Notes: generated by a model from the letters alone, not told the origin. 64,000 bases of DNA from CAVRTM01 sp963724015 (GCA_963724015.1 CAVRTM010000014.1:248001-312000); one strand, 5' to 3'; positions 18,770-27,281 are shown, counted from the stretch's first letter. Numbers and translations: made by a program.

Positions 18770-19895
18770 CCGTCGCTGGACCAGCTGCTGCGCCCCGACC
18801 TGCGCGGCAGGACGGCGTACGGCGCGCCGCAGCTCGACGTGCCGGTGCGGCTGAACACCAACGAGAACTCCTACGACGTCCCCGCCGAGGTCGTCGGCGC
18901 CGTGGTCGACGCCGTGGCCGAGGTGGCGGGCAGCCTCAACCGCTACCCCGACCGCGAGTTCACCGCCCTGCGCGAGGACCTGGCCGCCTACCTCGGTGCC
19001 ACCACCGGTGTCCCCGTCACCCCCGAGCAGGTCTGGGCCGGCAACGGCTCCAACGAGGTGCTGCTGCACCTGCTGCAGGCCTTCGGCGGCCCGGGCCGCA
19101 CGGCGCTGGGGTTCACCCCGGCGTACTCGATGCACCCGATCATCACCCGCACGGCCGGCACCACCTGGGTCGACGGCCTGCGCGGCGTGCCCGGCGGGGG
19201 AGCGTTCGACCTCGACGCCGACGGGGTCGCCGCCCAGGTCGCCGAGCACCGACCGCACCTGGTGTTCCTGTGCTCGCCGAACAACCCCACGGGCACCGCG
19301 CTCGGGCTCGACGTGGTGCGGGCCGCCTACGACGCCGCGCCGGAGGCGCATCGTCGTGGTCGACGAGGCCTACGCCGAGTTCGCCCGCCCCGGCACCCCG
19401 AGCGCGCTGACCCTGCTCGAGGGCCGGACGCGGCTCGTGGTGACCCGCACCATGAGCAAGGCCTTCGCGCTCGCCGGCGGCCGGCTGGGCTACCTCGCCG
19501 CCGACCCCGGAGCTCGAGCGACGCCCTGCGCCTGGTCCGGATGCCCTACCACCTGTCCTCGCCCACCCAGGCGGTCGCGCGGGCGGCGCTCGCCCACGCG
19601 GGCGCGCTGCTGGCGACGGTCGAGGTCATCAAGGGCCAGCGCGACCGGATCGTCGCGGAGCTGGCCGCGCTCGGCCTGGACCCGGTGCCCAGCGACGCGA
19701 ACTTCGTCCTCTTCGGCGGCCTCGCCGACGAGCGCGCCACCTGGCAGGCCCTGCTCGAGCAGGGCGTCCTCGTCCGCGACGTCGGCATCGCCCACTATCT
19801 TCGTGTCACGGCGGGCACCCCCGCCGAGACCGACGCCTTCCTCGACGGCCATGGGCCGTCTCGCAGCCACCCACCGGCAGGAGCAGTCCGCATGA
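18766..19895 (+). CDS. hisC: Histidinol-phosphate aminotransferase (five +1 breaks)
   Basis: PLP-dependent transamination of imidazole acetol-phosphate. GTG 18766 overlaps the hisD stop. Blocks: VRLNTNENSYDVP, WAGNGSNEVLLHLLQAF, LVFLCSPNNPTGTAL, IVVVDEAYAEFA, then the PLP-lysine in TRTMSKAFALAGGRLGYL, and VRMPYHLSSPTQAVA. Breaks near 18772, 19350, 19507, 19514 and 19849 each need one base removed (codons ACC/ACG, GCG/GCC, CCC/CCG, CTC/CTG, CTC/CTG). The repaired product is 374 aa and ends ATHRQEQSA, its stop overlapping hisB as ATGA. Confidence 0.95.
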
Positions 19896-20528
19896 CCGAG
19901 CAGGTCGCCGTCGACGAGACGGCGACGCGGCACCGCACCGCGTCCATCCGCCGCTCCACCTCCGAGAGCAGCGTCGAGCTCGACCTCGACCTCGACGGCA
20001 CCGGCGAGTCCGACATCAGCACGGGCGTGCGGTTCTACGACCACATGCTGGCCAGCCTGGCCAAGCACAGCCTGATCGACCTGCGGGTCAAGGCCGTCGG
20101 CGACGTCGACGTCGACGCCCACCACACCGTCGAGGACGTCGCGATCGTCCTCGGCGACGCGCTGCGCGAGGCGCTCGGCGACAAGCGGGGCATCTCCCGG
20201 TTCGGCGACGCCACGGTGCCGCTGGACGAGGCGCTGGTCCAGGCCGTCGTCGACGTCGCCGGCCGCCCCTACGTCGTGCACGAGGGCGAGCCCGAGGGCC
20301 AGGTCTACGCCGTCATCGGCGGCACCTACACCGGCTCGCTGACCCGGCACGTGCTCGAGAGCTTCGCCTACCACGCCGGCATCGCCCTGCACGTGCGCGT
20401 GCTGGCCGGCCGCGACCCCCACCACCTCGTCGAGGCCCAGTTCAAGGCCGTCGCCCGCGCCCTGCGCGCCGCCGTGGCCAGGGACCCGCGCGTCGTCGGG
20501 CATCCCGAGCGCGAAGGGCAGCCTGTAG
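19892..20528 (+). CDS. hisB: Imidazoleglycerol-phosphate dehydratase (one +1 break)
   Basis: Mn-dependent dehydratase, monofunctional actinobacterial form. Metal-binding His clusters are seen in FYDHMLASLAKHS, DAHHTVEDVAI, SFAYHAGI and DPHHLVEAQFKA. One extra base near 20499 (GTC/GTG) hides the true end VVGIPSAKGSL followed by TAG at 20526-20528; without repair the frame runs 8 nt further. 211 aa. The start ATG 19892 overlaps the hisC stop. Confidence 0.95.
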
Positions 20529-20532
20529 AGCC

Positions 20533-21171
20533 GTGACGGTGCCGTGGCGGGCCGCCCGGCACGGGCGGGGGATGCTGGTGACGCGGGGCCGTGCCGACGC
20601 CGTGGCGGCGTGGGCCGCGCGGGGGCTGGTGCCGGTGCACGTCGTGCCCTTCGGCGACTGGACCGTCGTCCAGCCGGCCGGGCCCTCACTCGGGCACGCG
20701 CCGTACGACGACGAGCTGCAGGTGCTCGCCGGCCGGCCGGTCCCGTGGCGGCTGCGGTCCACGATCGGGCTGTTCGCCGTCGGCGGCAACGCGGTCGTGA
20801 CGATGCACCCGCACGGGTGGCGCGCCGTGCAGCGCTGGGTGGTGTGGGTGCCGCGGCAGCGGGGTGGTCTCGCCCGACCGGCTGGCGGCCGGGCGTCCCG
20901 GCGACCTGGCCCGCACGGCCGGCGCCGGCCCGCGCGGCGACGCGCTCGGTCGTGGACGCCCTGCGCGATCCCTCCGGTGACGCCGGCCGGGTCCTGGCGG
21001 ACCTGTGCCACGCCCTGGCGCTTCCCGGCGCGCGGCTGCTGGACGGACGCGACCGACCCGAGGACATGGACGGCCACCGCCTGGTCCGAGCCCGGCGAGC
21101 AGCACGTCGCGCGGTTCCACGCGGCGGTGGACGAGGACGCCCGCCTGCGGGCGGAGATGGAGGAGGACTAG
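20533..21171 (+). CDS. Conserved unknown protein within the his operon (about three +1 breaks)
   Basis: I do not recognise a family. The N-terminal 105 residues read cleanly from GTG 20533: MLVTRGRADAVAAWAARG-like text, then VPVHVVPFGDWTVVQPAG and GLFAVGGNAVVTMHPHGW. The remainder changes frame near 20845-20860, 20945 and between 21045 and 21092 (SPDRLAAGRPGDLARTAG, VVDALRDPSGDAGRVLAD, then EPGEQHVARFHAAVDED), ending TAG 21171. About 211 aa, no membrane segment, acidic C-terminus. It lies tightly between hisB (4 nt) and hisH (0 nt), so it is co-transcribed with histidine genes. Function unknown. Confidence 0.75.
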   Translation: MTVPWRAARHGRGMLVTRGRADAVAAWAARGLVPVHVVPFGDWTVVQPAGPSLGHAPYDDELQVLAGRPVPWRLRSTIGLFAVGGNAVVTMHPHGWRAVQRWVVWVPRQRGGLARPAGGRASRRPGPHGRRRPARRRARSWTPCAIPPVTPAGSWRTCATPWRFPARGCWTDATDPRTWTATAWSEPGEQHVARFHAAVDEDARLRAEMEED

Positions 21172-21819
21172 ATGTCGCCCCGTGTGGTGGTGCTGGACTA
21201 CGGCAGTGGCAACGTCCACTCGGCGGTGCGCATGCTGGAGCGCGTCGGTGCCGAGGTGGAGCTGACCGCCGACCCGGCCGCGGTGCTGGCGGCGGACGGG
21301 CTGCTGGTGCCGGGCGTGGGCAACTTCCACGCCTGCATGCGCGGTCTGCGCGCGGTCGGCGGTCCCCGGCTGGTGGAGCAGCGGCTGGCCGGCGGCCGGC
21401 CGGTGCTCGGGCGTCTGCGTCGGGATGCAGGTGCATGTTCGACGGGTCGACCGAGTCCAGCGTCGAGGGAGCCGAGCCGGGACTCGGCGCAGTGGCCCGG
21501 CACGGTCGACCGGCTCCCGGCCAGGGTCGTGCCCGCACATGGGGTGGTCCGAGGTCGACGTCCCCGCGGGCTCCCGGCTGTTCGCGGGTGTGGAGCGCGA
21601 GCGGTTCTACTTCGTCCACTCCTACGCGGTCCAGAGCTGGGACCTCAAGCCCGAGGGCGTCTTCGCCGCCGTCGCGCCCAAGGTCACCTGGTCCGAGCAC
21701 GGCGCCCGCTTCGTCGCCGCGGTCGAGAACGGCCCGCTGTGGGCCACCCAGTTCCACCCCGAGAAGTCCGGCGACGCCGGCGCGCCAGCTGCTGCGCAAC
21801 TGGGTCGCGATCGCTGTGA
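21172..21819 (+). CDS. hisH: Imidazole glycerol phosphate synthase glutaminase subunit HisH (six +1 breaks)
   Basis: Class-I glutamine amidotransferase that feeds ammonia to HisF. VVVLDYGSGNVHSAVRML opens the protein; LLVPGVGNFHACM, the nucleophile block GVCVGMQVMFDGS, GLAQWPGTVDRLP, PHMGWSEVDV, FYFVHSYAV and the His/Glu pair in WATQFHPEKSGDAG follow. Six single extra bases (near 21411, 21432, 21490, 21534, 21784 and 21811) break the frame; all fall on synonymous third positions. The end is LLRNWVASL with TGA at 21817-21819. 213 aa after repair. hisF is not in this window. Confidence 0.94.
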   Translation: MSPRVVVLDYGSGNVHSAVRMLERVGAEVELTADPAAVLAADGLLVPGVGNFHACMRGLRAVGGPRLVEQRLAGGRPVLGRLRRDAGACSTGRPSPASREPSRDSAQWPGTVDRLPARVVPAHGVVRGRRPRGLPAVRGCGARAVLLRPLLRGPELGPQARGRLRRRRAQGHLVRARRPLRRRGRERPAVGHPVPPREVRRRRRASCCATGSRSL

Positions 21820-21902
21820 CCTCCGGCCTGCAGCGGCCATCCGGACGCCGTGCTGCGCCTCCCCGCTCTGACCATCCGCAACCGCAAGGGAAACGATCTG
21901 CC

Positions 21903-22641
21903 GTGACCAACGCACCCCGCCTCGAGCTCCTGCCCGCCGTCGACGTGGCCGGCGGCCGCGCCGTCCAGCTGGTGCAGGGCGTCGCCGGCACCGGCGGTGA
22001 GTTCGGCGACCCGTGGGAGGCCGCGAAGGCCTGGCAGGACCAGGGCGCGGAGTGGATCCACCTGGTCGACCTCGACGCCGCGTTCGGCCGGGGCTCCAAC
22101 CGCGAGCTGCTGGCGAGCATCGTCGGCCGGCTCGACATCTCGGTGGAGATGTCCGGCGGCATCCGCGACGCCGAGATCCCTCGAGGCGGCGCTCGCGGCG
22201 GGCTGCCGCCGCGTCAACCTCGGCACGGCGGCGCTGGAGGACCCGGAGTGGACCGCGGTCGCCATCGCCGAGCACGGCGACCGGGTGGCGGTGGGGCTCG
22301 ACGTCCGGGGTACGACGCTGGCCGCCCGCGGCTGGACCCAGGAGGGCGGCGACCTGTGGGAGACCCTGGCGCGCCTGGACCGCGAGGGCTGCGCCCGCTA
22401 CGTCGTCACCGACGTGAACAAGGACGGCATGCTCAAGGGCCCGAACGTCGACCTGCTGCGCGAGGTGTGCACCCGCACCGACCGTCCGGTCGTCGCCTCC
22501 GGCGGGGTGTCGACCCTGGAGGACATCCGGGTGCTGCGCACGCTCGTCGATGACGGGGTCGAGGGCGCGATCATCGGGTCGGCCCTCTACCGCGACGCGT
22601 TCACGCTGCCGGAGGCCCTCGACGTCGCGGGCCGGCCGTGA
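21903..22641 (+). CDS. priA: Phosphoribosyl isomerase PriA/HisA (one +1 break)
   Basis: TIM-barrel isomerase of histidine synthesis, in most actinobacteria also acting on phosphoribosylanthranilate (TrpF). Blocks: LELLPAVDVAGGRAVQLVQG with the catalytic Asp, WIHLVDLDAAFGRGSN, VEMSGGIRDAES, VNLGTAALEDPEW, VTDVNKDGMLKGPN (second catalytic Asp), VVASGGVSTLEDI and GAIIGSALYRDAFTL. Bifunctionality is inferred from the taxon. The start GTG 21903 has AAGGGAAA upstream. The break near 22180 fits GAG/GAA doubling. 245 aa. Confidence 0.94.
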
Positions 22642-23084
22642 CGTCCGCCTCGCCGGCGCGTCGGCGTCTGGGCACCGCCAACCCCTACGAGGAGCGCTAC
22701 GGCTACTCCCGCGCCCTGCGGACCGGCGACCGCATCCTGGTCTCCGGGTGCACGTCCCTGCTCGACGGCCAGGTCCGCCATCCCGGTGATGCGGCCGCGC
22801 AGGCGCGGTTCGCGCTCGACACCGCGGTCTCCTCGGTGGTCGCCCTCGGCGGTTGCGCGGCGGACGTCGTCCTGACCCGCATGTACGTCGTGGACCGGGC
22901 GCACTGCGACGCGGTGGGCCTCGTCCACGGCGAGCTGTTCGCGGCGGTGCGCCCGGTGGCGACGATGGTCGTCGTCGCCGGGCTGGTGGACGAGCAGATG
23001 CTGGTCGAGGTGGAGCTCGAGGCCCGGATCGGCACCGGGACGCCGCTGGGCCGCCCGGCCCCGTCCGTCGGGCAGCCGGCATGA
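22638..23084 (+). CDS. RidA/YjgF-family protein
   Basis: Intact, 148 aa. RidA proteins hydrolyse reactive enamine/imine intermediates. Family features: NPYEERYGYSRALRTGDRIL, VSGCTSLLDG, FALDTAVSSVVALGGCAADVV, TRMYVVDRAHCDAVG and VATMVVVAGLVDEQMLVEVE. Some RidA-subfamily members keep an Arg and Glu near the C-terminus; here the segment is EVELEARIG. The start GTG 22638 overlaps the priA stop; the stop overlaps the SseB-type gene, so these appear to be part of the his transcript. Confidence 0.88.
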   Translation: MTSASPARRRLGTANPYEERYGYSRALRTGDRILVSGCTSLLDGQVRHPGDAAAQARFALDTAVSSVVALGGCAADVVLTRMYVVDRAHCDAVGLVHGELFAAVRPVATMVVVAGLVDEQMLVEVELEARIGTGTPLGRPAPSVGQPA

Positions 23085-23837
23085 GCGCCGCACGGGGCCA
23101 CCCCCACCGGCGGCGGGCACGACTCCGGCGGCCTGCCCTGGTCCGGCCGTGAGCTGTCCGGCACGGGGTTCGAGAACGACCGCGGCGCGGCGGACCCGCG
23201 CCTCCTGGCCGCGCTCGGGGACCCCGCACGGGAGGTCGAGCTCGTCGCGGCGGTCGCCGCGGCACGCCTGCTGGTGCCGATCGTCGCCGCGCCCGGTGAG
23301 GTCGACACCTCCGGCGACCTCACGGTCGAGAAGTCCACGGACATGGCGGTGGTGACGCTGACCTCCCCCGAGGGCCAGCGCGCCCTGCCGGTGTTCAGCA
23401 GCCTCGCGGCGCTCGCGCGGTGGGACGCCACGGCCCGACCGGTGCCGGTGACGAGCGCGCGCGCCGCGCAGGCCGCCGTCTCCGAGCGGTGCGACGTGAT
23501 GCTCCTCGACCTCGGCGGCGACCACGCCCAGGTGCTGCGGCCCAGCATGGTGTGGGCGCTGGCCCAGGAGCGGCCGTGGCTGCCGGCGCACGAGGACCCG
23601 TTCGTGGCTGCGGCCCTCGCCCGGGCCGTGGAGCCCGAGCCGGCAGTCGTGACGTGTGCCGGCGAGGCGGGGCAGCCGGCGGGGTCCGGGGTCCTGCGGG
23701 TCGTGCTGACCCTGCGCCCCGGCCTGGCCGCCGAGGAGGTCCAGGCACTGGCCACCCGCGTCGGCGAGCGGATCGCCACCGACGGCGAGAGCCGGGCGCG
23801 CATCGACGCGCTGGCGTTTGCGATCCGCCAGGCGTAG
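23081..23837 (+). CDS. SseB-family protein (one +1 break)
   Basis: The middle and end match the actinobacterial SseB N-terminal-domain family: LLAALGDPAREVELVAAVAA, RLLVPIVAAPG, KSTDMAVVTLTSPEGQRALPVFSS, LARWDATARPVPV and WALAQERPWLPAHEDPF. Function is unknown; the name comes from a Salmonella secreted-enhancer protein with this fold. ATG 23081 overlaps the RidA stop; one extra base near 23092 (GCA/GCC) separates the first four codons from the rest. About 251 aa. Converges with the DUF952 gene. Confidence 0.85.
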
Positions 23838-23862
23838 CCACCACGGGCCGCGGTCGTCGGCC

Positions 23863-24195
23863 TCAGGCGTGTGGCGGGGGCAGGACGCGCGTCTCCACCA
23901 CGGCAGCCACGTCCAGCGGCCCGTAGATGTGCGGGAACAGCTCCCCGGTCGCAGGGTCCCCGACCTCGAACCGCAGCGGTACGCCGAGGCACCCGGAGTC
24001 GATGGTCAGCAGCACGAGGTCGGTTGACAGGTCGGCGTAGAACCGCCGCCGTACCTGCGGCCACTGCTGGGCCGTCGAGGCGTGGAGGAAGCCCTCCTGC
24101 GCCAGGGTCCGGCCACGCGTCGACTGCGCGTAGCTGCCGGCGCGCACGGCGTCCGCCCAGTACGCCGGCTCGGCGAGGTGGTAGATCACGGCCAT
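23863..24195 (-). CDS. DUF952 family protein
   Basis: Intact, 110 aa: MAVIYHLAEPAYWADA, then EGFLHASTAQQ, VLLTIDSGCLGVPLRFE and LFPHIYGPLDVAAVV, the signature blocks of DUF952 (small proteins related in fold to ADP-ribosyl-binding enzymes, function not established). The start ATG 24195 has no strong ribosome-binding site. It is convergent with the SseB-type gene and divergent from the MFS gene. Confidence 0.85.
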   Translation of the reverse strand: MAVIYHLAEPAYWADAVRAGSYAQSTRGRTLAQEGFLHASTAQQWPQVRRRFYADLSTDLVLLTIDSGCLGVPLRFEVGDPATGELFPHIYGPLDVAAVVETRVLPPPHA

Positions 24196-24306
24196 CGGCG
24201 GACGGTACCGGACCCCGGAGGTGGGGAGACGGTGCTTCTTGCGCGTCGCGGCGTGCCTCCGAAATGATCGCGACCACTGTCGCACCCGCGTGCCATGGTG
24301 AGCGGT

Positions 24307-25596
24307 ATGCCCATCGGCCCCTACCGGCGCGTCCTCGCCATTCCCGCCCTGCGCCAGGCCCTCCTGCTCGGCCTGCTCGTCCGCATCCCGATCTTCGCCG
24401 GAGGCGTGGTCCTCACCCTGCACGTCGTGCAGTCCCTCGGGCGCAGCTACGGCGCGGCCGGCCTGGTCACCGCCGCCGCGACCGTCGCGATCGCCGTGAG
24501 CGGCCCGTGGCGCGGCCGGCTGCTGGACCGCAGGGGACTGCGCCGGGTCGTGCTGCCCTCCCTCGTGGTGACCGCAGCGTGCTGGTCGGTCGCACCCTTC
24601 GTCGGCTACTGGCCCCTGCTGGGTCTCGCGGCGCTCGCAGGCCTGTTCGTCGTGCCCACGTTCTCGATCATCCGCCAGGCCGTGCTGGCTGCGGCGCCCG
24701 AAGCGGACCGCCGCACCGCCCTCGCCCTCGACTCGGTCGCGGTCGAGATGTCGTTCATGGTCGGGCCGGTCCTCGGCGTGTGGGCCGCCACCATCTGGCC
24801 GACGTCCTGGGTGCTCTTCGGCATCGAGATGCTGGGCGTCCTCGCCGCGATCGGTCTGTGGGTGGCCGACCCAGTGCTGCGCGCAGAAGCCACCGACGGG
24901 GCCGACGGTTTCGACAGCATCGACGCAGGCACGGGGAGGGTGCCGCGCAGCGCCTGGTTCCGGCCGGGGTTCCTCGCCGTCTGTGCGGCGGCGGCAGCCA
25001 CCACGGTGGTCCTGTCCGGGTCGGACATCGCGATCGTCGCCGCGCTGCGCGACCTGTCCGCGGCCGCGCTCATCGGCCCGGTGCTGGCGGTCTGGGGTCT
25101 GGGCTCGATCGTCGGCGGCCTGGCCTACGGCGCGTGGCACCGGCCGTTCCCGGCGTTCGTGCTGCTCGGCGGGCTGAGCCTGGCCACCATCCCGCTCGCG
25201 CTCGCCCCGAGTGTGTGGCCGCTGGCCGCACTGGCCTTCGTTGCCGGCCTGCTGTGCGCGCCGACGATCACCGCCACGGTCGACCAGGTCAGCCAGGTCG
25301 TGCCCGAGGCGGCCCGCGGCGAGGCGATGGGCTGGCACGGGTCCTCCATGACCGCGGGCTCGGCACTCGGAGCCCCCGTCGCTGGCCTGGCCATCGACCG
25401 CTGGGGCTGGGGCGGCGGCTTCGTCAGCGTCTCGGTGCTCGGCCTTGCCGTCGCGGTCGTCGGAGCCGCGGCCACACGGTCGCGCCGGCGCACGCAGGCG
25501 CGCCGGACGCTGGCGGACGCCACCCAGGCGGCCGACACCGGGCAGGTGGTCGACGCCCGGCAGGTGGTGGATGCCCCGCCGGTCGACGCCGGCTGA
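24307..25596 (+). CDS. MFS transporter
   Basis: Intact, about 430 aa, with some 12 hydrophobic segments and the loop-2/3 motif (WRGRLLDRRGLRRVVLPS, a form of G-x-x-x-D-R-x-G-R-R). ALALDSVAVEMSFMVGPVLG and the second-half repeat are typical of drug/H+ antiporter-like actinobacterial MFS proteins. The cytoplasmic tail after residue about 385 carries a small duplication (TGQVVDARQVVDAPPVDAG). ATG 24307 is preferred; ATG 24295 and GTG 24298 are in frame. The substrate cannot be told from the sequence. Confidence 0.88.
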   Translation: MPIGPYRRVLAIPALRQALLLGLLVRIPIFAGGVVLTLHVVQSLGRSYGAAGLVTAAATVAIAVSGPWRGRLLDRRGLRRVVLPSLVVTAACWSVAPFVGYWPLLGLAALAGLFVVPTFSIIRQAVLAAAPEADRRTALALDSVAVEMSFMVGPVLGVWAATIWPTSWVLFGIEMLGVLAAIGLWVADPVLRAEATDGADGFDSIDAGTGRVPRSAWFRPGFLAVCAAAAATTVVLSGSDIAIVAALRDLSAAALIGPVLAVWGLGSIVGGLAYGAWHRPFPAFVLLGGLSLATIPLALAPSVWPLAALAFVAGLLCAPTITATVDQVSQVVPEAARGEAMGWHGSSMTAGSALGAPVAGLAIDRWGWGGGFVSVSVLGLAVAVVGAAATRSRRRTQARRTLADATQAADTGQVVDARQVVDAPPVDAG

Positions 25597-25606
25597 CCGC
25601 CAGGGC

Positions 25607-25976
25607 TCAGACGACCGAGCCGGTGAGCTTCTCGCCCGGACCCTGGCCGGGCGGGTCGGGGATCACCGAGGCCTCCCGGAAGGCCAGCTGCAGCGACTTC
25701 AACCCGTCGCGCAGGGGAGCGGCGTGCTGGCTGCCGAGGTCGGGTGCCGCGGCCGTGACCAGGCCGGCGAGGGCGCTGATCAGCCGGCGTGCCTCGTCCA
25801 GGTCGAGGTGGTCGCGCGCGTCCGGTCCGTCCGCCAGGCCGCACTTGACCGCGGCGGCGCTCATCAGGTGCACGGCCGCGGTCGTGATCACCTCGATGGC
25901 GGGCACCTCGGCGATGTCGCGGGTCTCCTGCGGTGCTGGTGGGCGTGTGCGAGGGATTCGGTGTCTGGGGGTCCAC
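25607..25976 (-). CDS. DUF1844 family protein (one +1 break)
   Basis: The core RDIAEVPAIEVITTAAVHLM, SAAAVKCGLAD and DLDEARRLISALAGLVTA is the DUF1844 signature (short actinobacterial/proteobacterial proteins, function unknown, commonly divergent from infC). GTG 25976 starts DPQTPNPSHTPTSTQET; one extra base near 25923 (ACC/ACG doubled) separates this from the core. About 122 aa after repair. Convergent with the MFS gene, divergent from the infC leader. Confidence 0.85.
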
Positions 25977-26065
25977 GCTGGTAGCCTGTCAGATCGACCG
26001 GCTGTTTCCTCCATCCGCCCCGACCTCGTCGGGGTGAGCGGCAGGACGCAGCGTGCAAGAGAAGC

Positions 26066-26233
26066 ATGAGCAGCAACCGCTTCCACCCGCGTCGACAGCC
26101 CGTGATCACGTCACGAGCCCGTCGCCGGGTCTCAGGTCCGCCCGCCTCGCGGTGCCGCAGCCTTCGGGACGCGACTCCACGAAGCGGCAGCTGCACACCG
26201 CGTGACATCACGCGGCGTGCCTGCGGTCCCTGA
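26066..26233 (+). CDS. Possible 55-aa Arg-rich leader peptide upstream of infC
   Basis: A short frame from ATG 26066 to TGA 26231-26233 inside the 353-bp leader before infC. The product has about 14 Arg in 55 residues (RARRR, RDITRR) and no recognised family. A hairpin starts 16 nt after its stop, and infC follows. The purine-rich GAGAAG a few nt upstream is a weak ribosome-binding site. It could be a true leader peptide or chance; codon evidence is poor. Confidence 0.25.
   Translation: MSSNRFHPRRQPVITSRARRRVSGPPASRCRSLRDATPRSGSCTPRDITRRACGP
26199..26214. promoter_or_regulatory. Palindrome in the infC leader
   Basis: CGCGTGACATCACGCG is a 7+7 inverted repeat with two central bases, unusual in the otherwise unstructured part of the leader. 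It could be a protein-binding site or an RNA hairpin (5-bp stem, 6-nt loop). No known operator is matched. Confidence 0.35.
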
Positions 26234-26248
26234 CTGGTTGGGCTCCCC

Positions 26249-26293
26249 GGCTCCTCGCGCACCCACGGTGGCGAGGGGCCTTTCCTCGTCTCC
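26249..26293 (+). promoter_or_regulatory. Attenuator-like hairpin before infC
   Basis: GGCTCCTCGC (26249-26258) pairs with GCGAGGGGCC (26271-26280), ten pairs with one G-U, around a 12-nt loop, followed by TTTCCTCGTCT. This resembles an intrinsic terminator placed 37 nt before the infC ribosome-binding site. infC operons are commonly controlled by leader attenuation; whether this one responds to IF-3, L20 or translation is not visible. Confidence 0.5.
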
Positions 26294-26329
26294 GGGGCGG
26301 AGCCGAGACGGACAACCAAGGAGACTCAC

Positions 26330-27219
26330 ATCAGCGAGCCTCGCATCAACGACCGCATCCGGGTCCCGGAAGTGCGGTTGGTTGGCCCCAACGGTGAGCA
26401 GGTCGGCATCGTCCGCGTCGAAGACGCGCTGCGTCTGGCCGCCGAGGCCGACCTCGACCTGGTCGAGGTGGCCCCGATGGCCAAGCCCCCTGTCTGCCAA
26501 GCTCATGGACTTCGGCAAGTTCAAGTACGAAGCCGCCATCAAGGCGCGGGAAGCCCGCAAGAACCAGGTCAACACGGTCATCAAGGAGATCAAGCTCCGG
26601 CCCGAAGATCGACCCGCACGACTACGGCACCAAGAAGGGCCACGTCGAGCGGTTCCTCAAGGCCGGCGACAAGGTCAAGGTGACGATCATGTTCCGCGGG
26701 CGCGAGCAGTCGCGCCCGGAGCTCGGCTTCCGGCTGCTGCAGCGCCTGGCCGAGGACATCGGCGAGCTGGGCTTCGTCGAGAGCAACCCCAAGCAGGACG
26801 GCCGCAACATGATCATGGTGCTCGGCCCGACCAAGAAGAAGGCCGAGGCCAAGGCCGAGGCCAAGGCCGAGCGTCGTCGTCGCGACGAGGTTGCGCCGCA
26901 TGCCGCCGAAGAGGGCACGAACGCCGCCCCGGTCGAGGCCGAGGCGGCGCAGGCTGCTGAGCCCGCTCCGCAGGCTGCTGAGCCCGCTCCGCAGGCGGCT
27001 GAGCCCGCTCCGCAGGCTGCTGAGCCCGCTCCGCAGGCTGCCGAGCCCGCTCCGCAGACCGCCGAGCCTGCTCCGGAGGCTGACGCCGAGCCCGCCCCGC
27101 AGGCCGCCGTGCCCGCACCGCGGCCGGCACCTGCGACGGCCACCCCGGCGGCGCCGCGTCCCCCACGACCGGCTCGTCCGACGCCCCCGGCTCCTCGGGC
27201 ACCGCAGCGCGCCGAGTAG
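26330..27219 (+). CDS. infC: Translation initiation factor IF-3, ATC start, repeat-bearing C-terminal extension (two +1 breaks)
   Basis: IF-3 binds the 30S subunit and polices start-codon and initiator-tRNA choice. The frame begins ATC-AGC-GAG-CCT (ISEPRINDRIRVPEVRLVGP), 6 nt after a perfect AAGGAG at 26318-26323. Back to the in-frame stop at 26231 there is no ATG, GTG or TTG, so ATC 26330 is the likely start. Blocks: RLAAEADLDLVEVAPMAKPP, VAKLMDFGKFKYE, KIDPHDYGTKKGHVERFLKAG and MFRGREQSRPELG. Breaks near 26498 (GTC/GTT) and 26606 (CCC/CCG). After residue about 190 comes a Lys/Ala segment and a tail of AEPAPQA repeats (about 100 aa), absent from typical IF-3. Confidence 0.95.
26950..27075 (+). 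repeat. 21-bp tandem repeat in the infC 3' end
   Basis: Six consecutive 21-bp units, each reading CAG-GCT-GCT-GAG-CCC-GCT-CCG or a near copy, encode QAAEPAP repeats. Units begin at 26950, 26971, 26992, 27013, 27034 and 27055; later units drift. Length variation between strains is likely. Confidence 0.85.
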
Positions 27220-27281
27220 GGCGCGCCCGCACCACCAGACCTCAGCTCCACCACCGAACGACCGAAGGAGATCGGCCTCCC

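Noticed and set aside
23863..25338. 491-codon minus-strand frame spanning DUF952 and the MFS gene
   Set aside because: Only the last 110 codons (DUF952) have family blocks; the upstream part is antisense to an intact MFS transporter.
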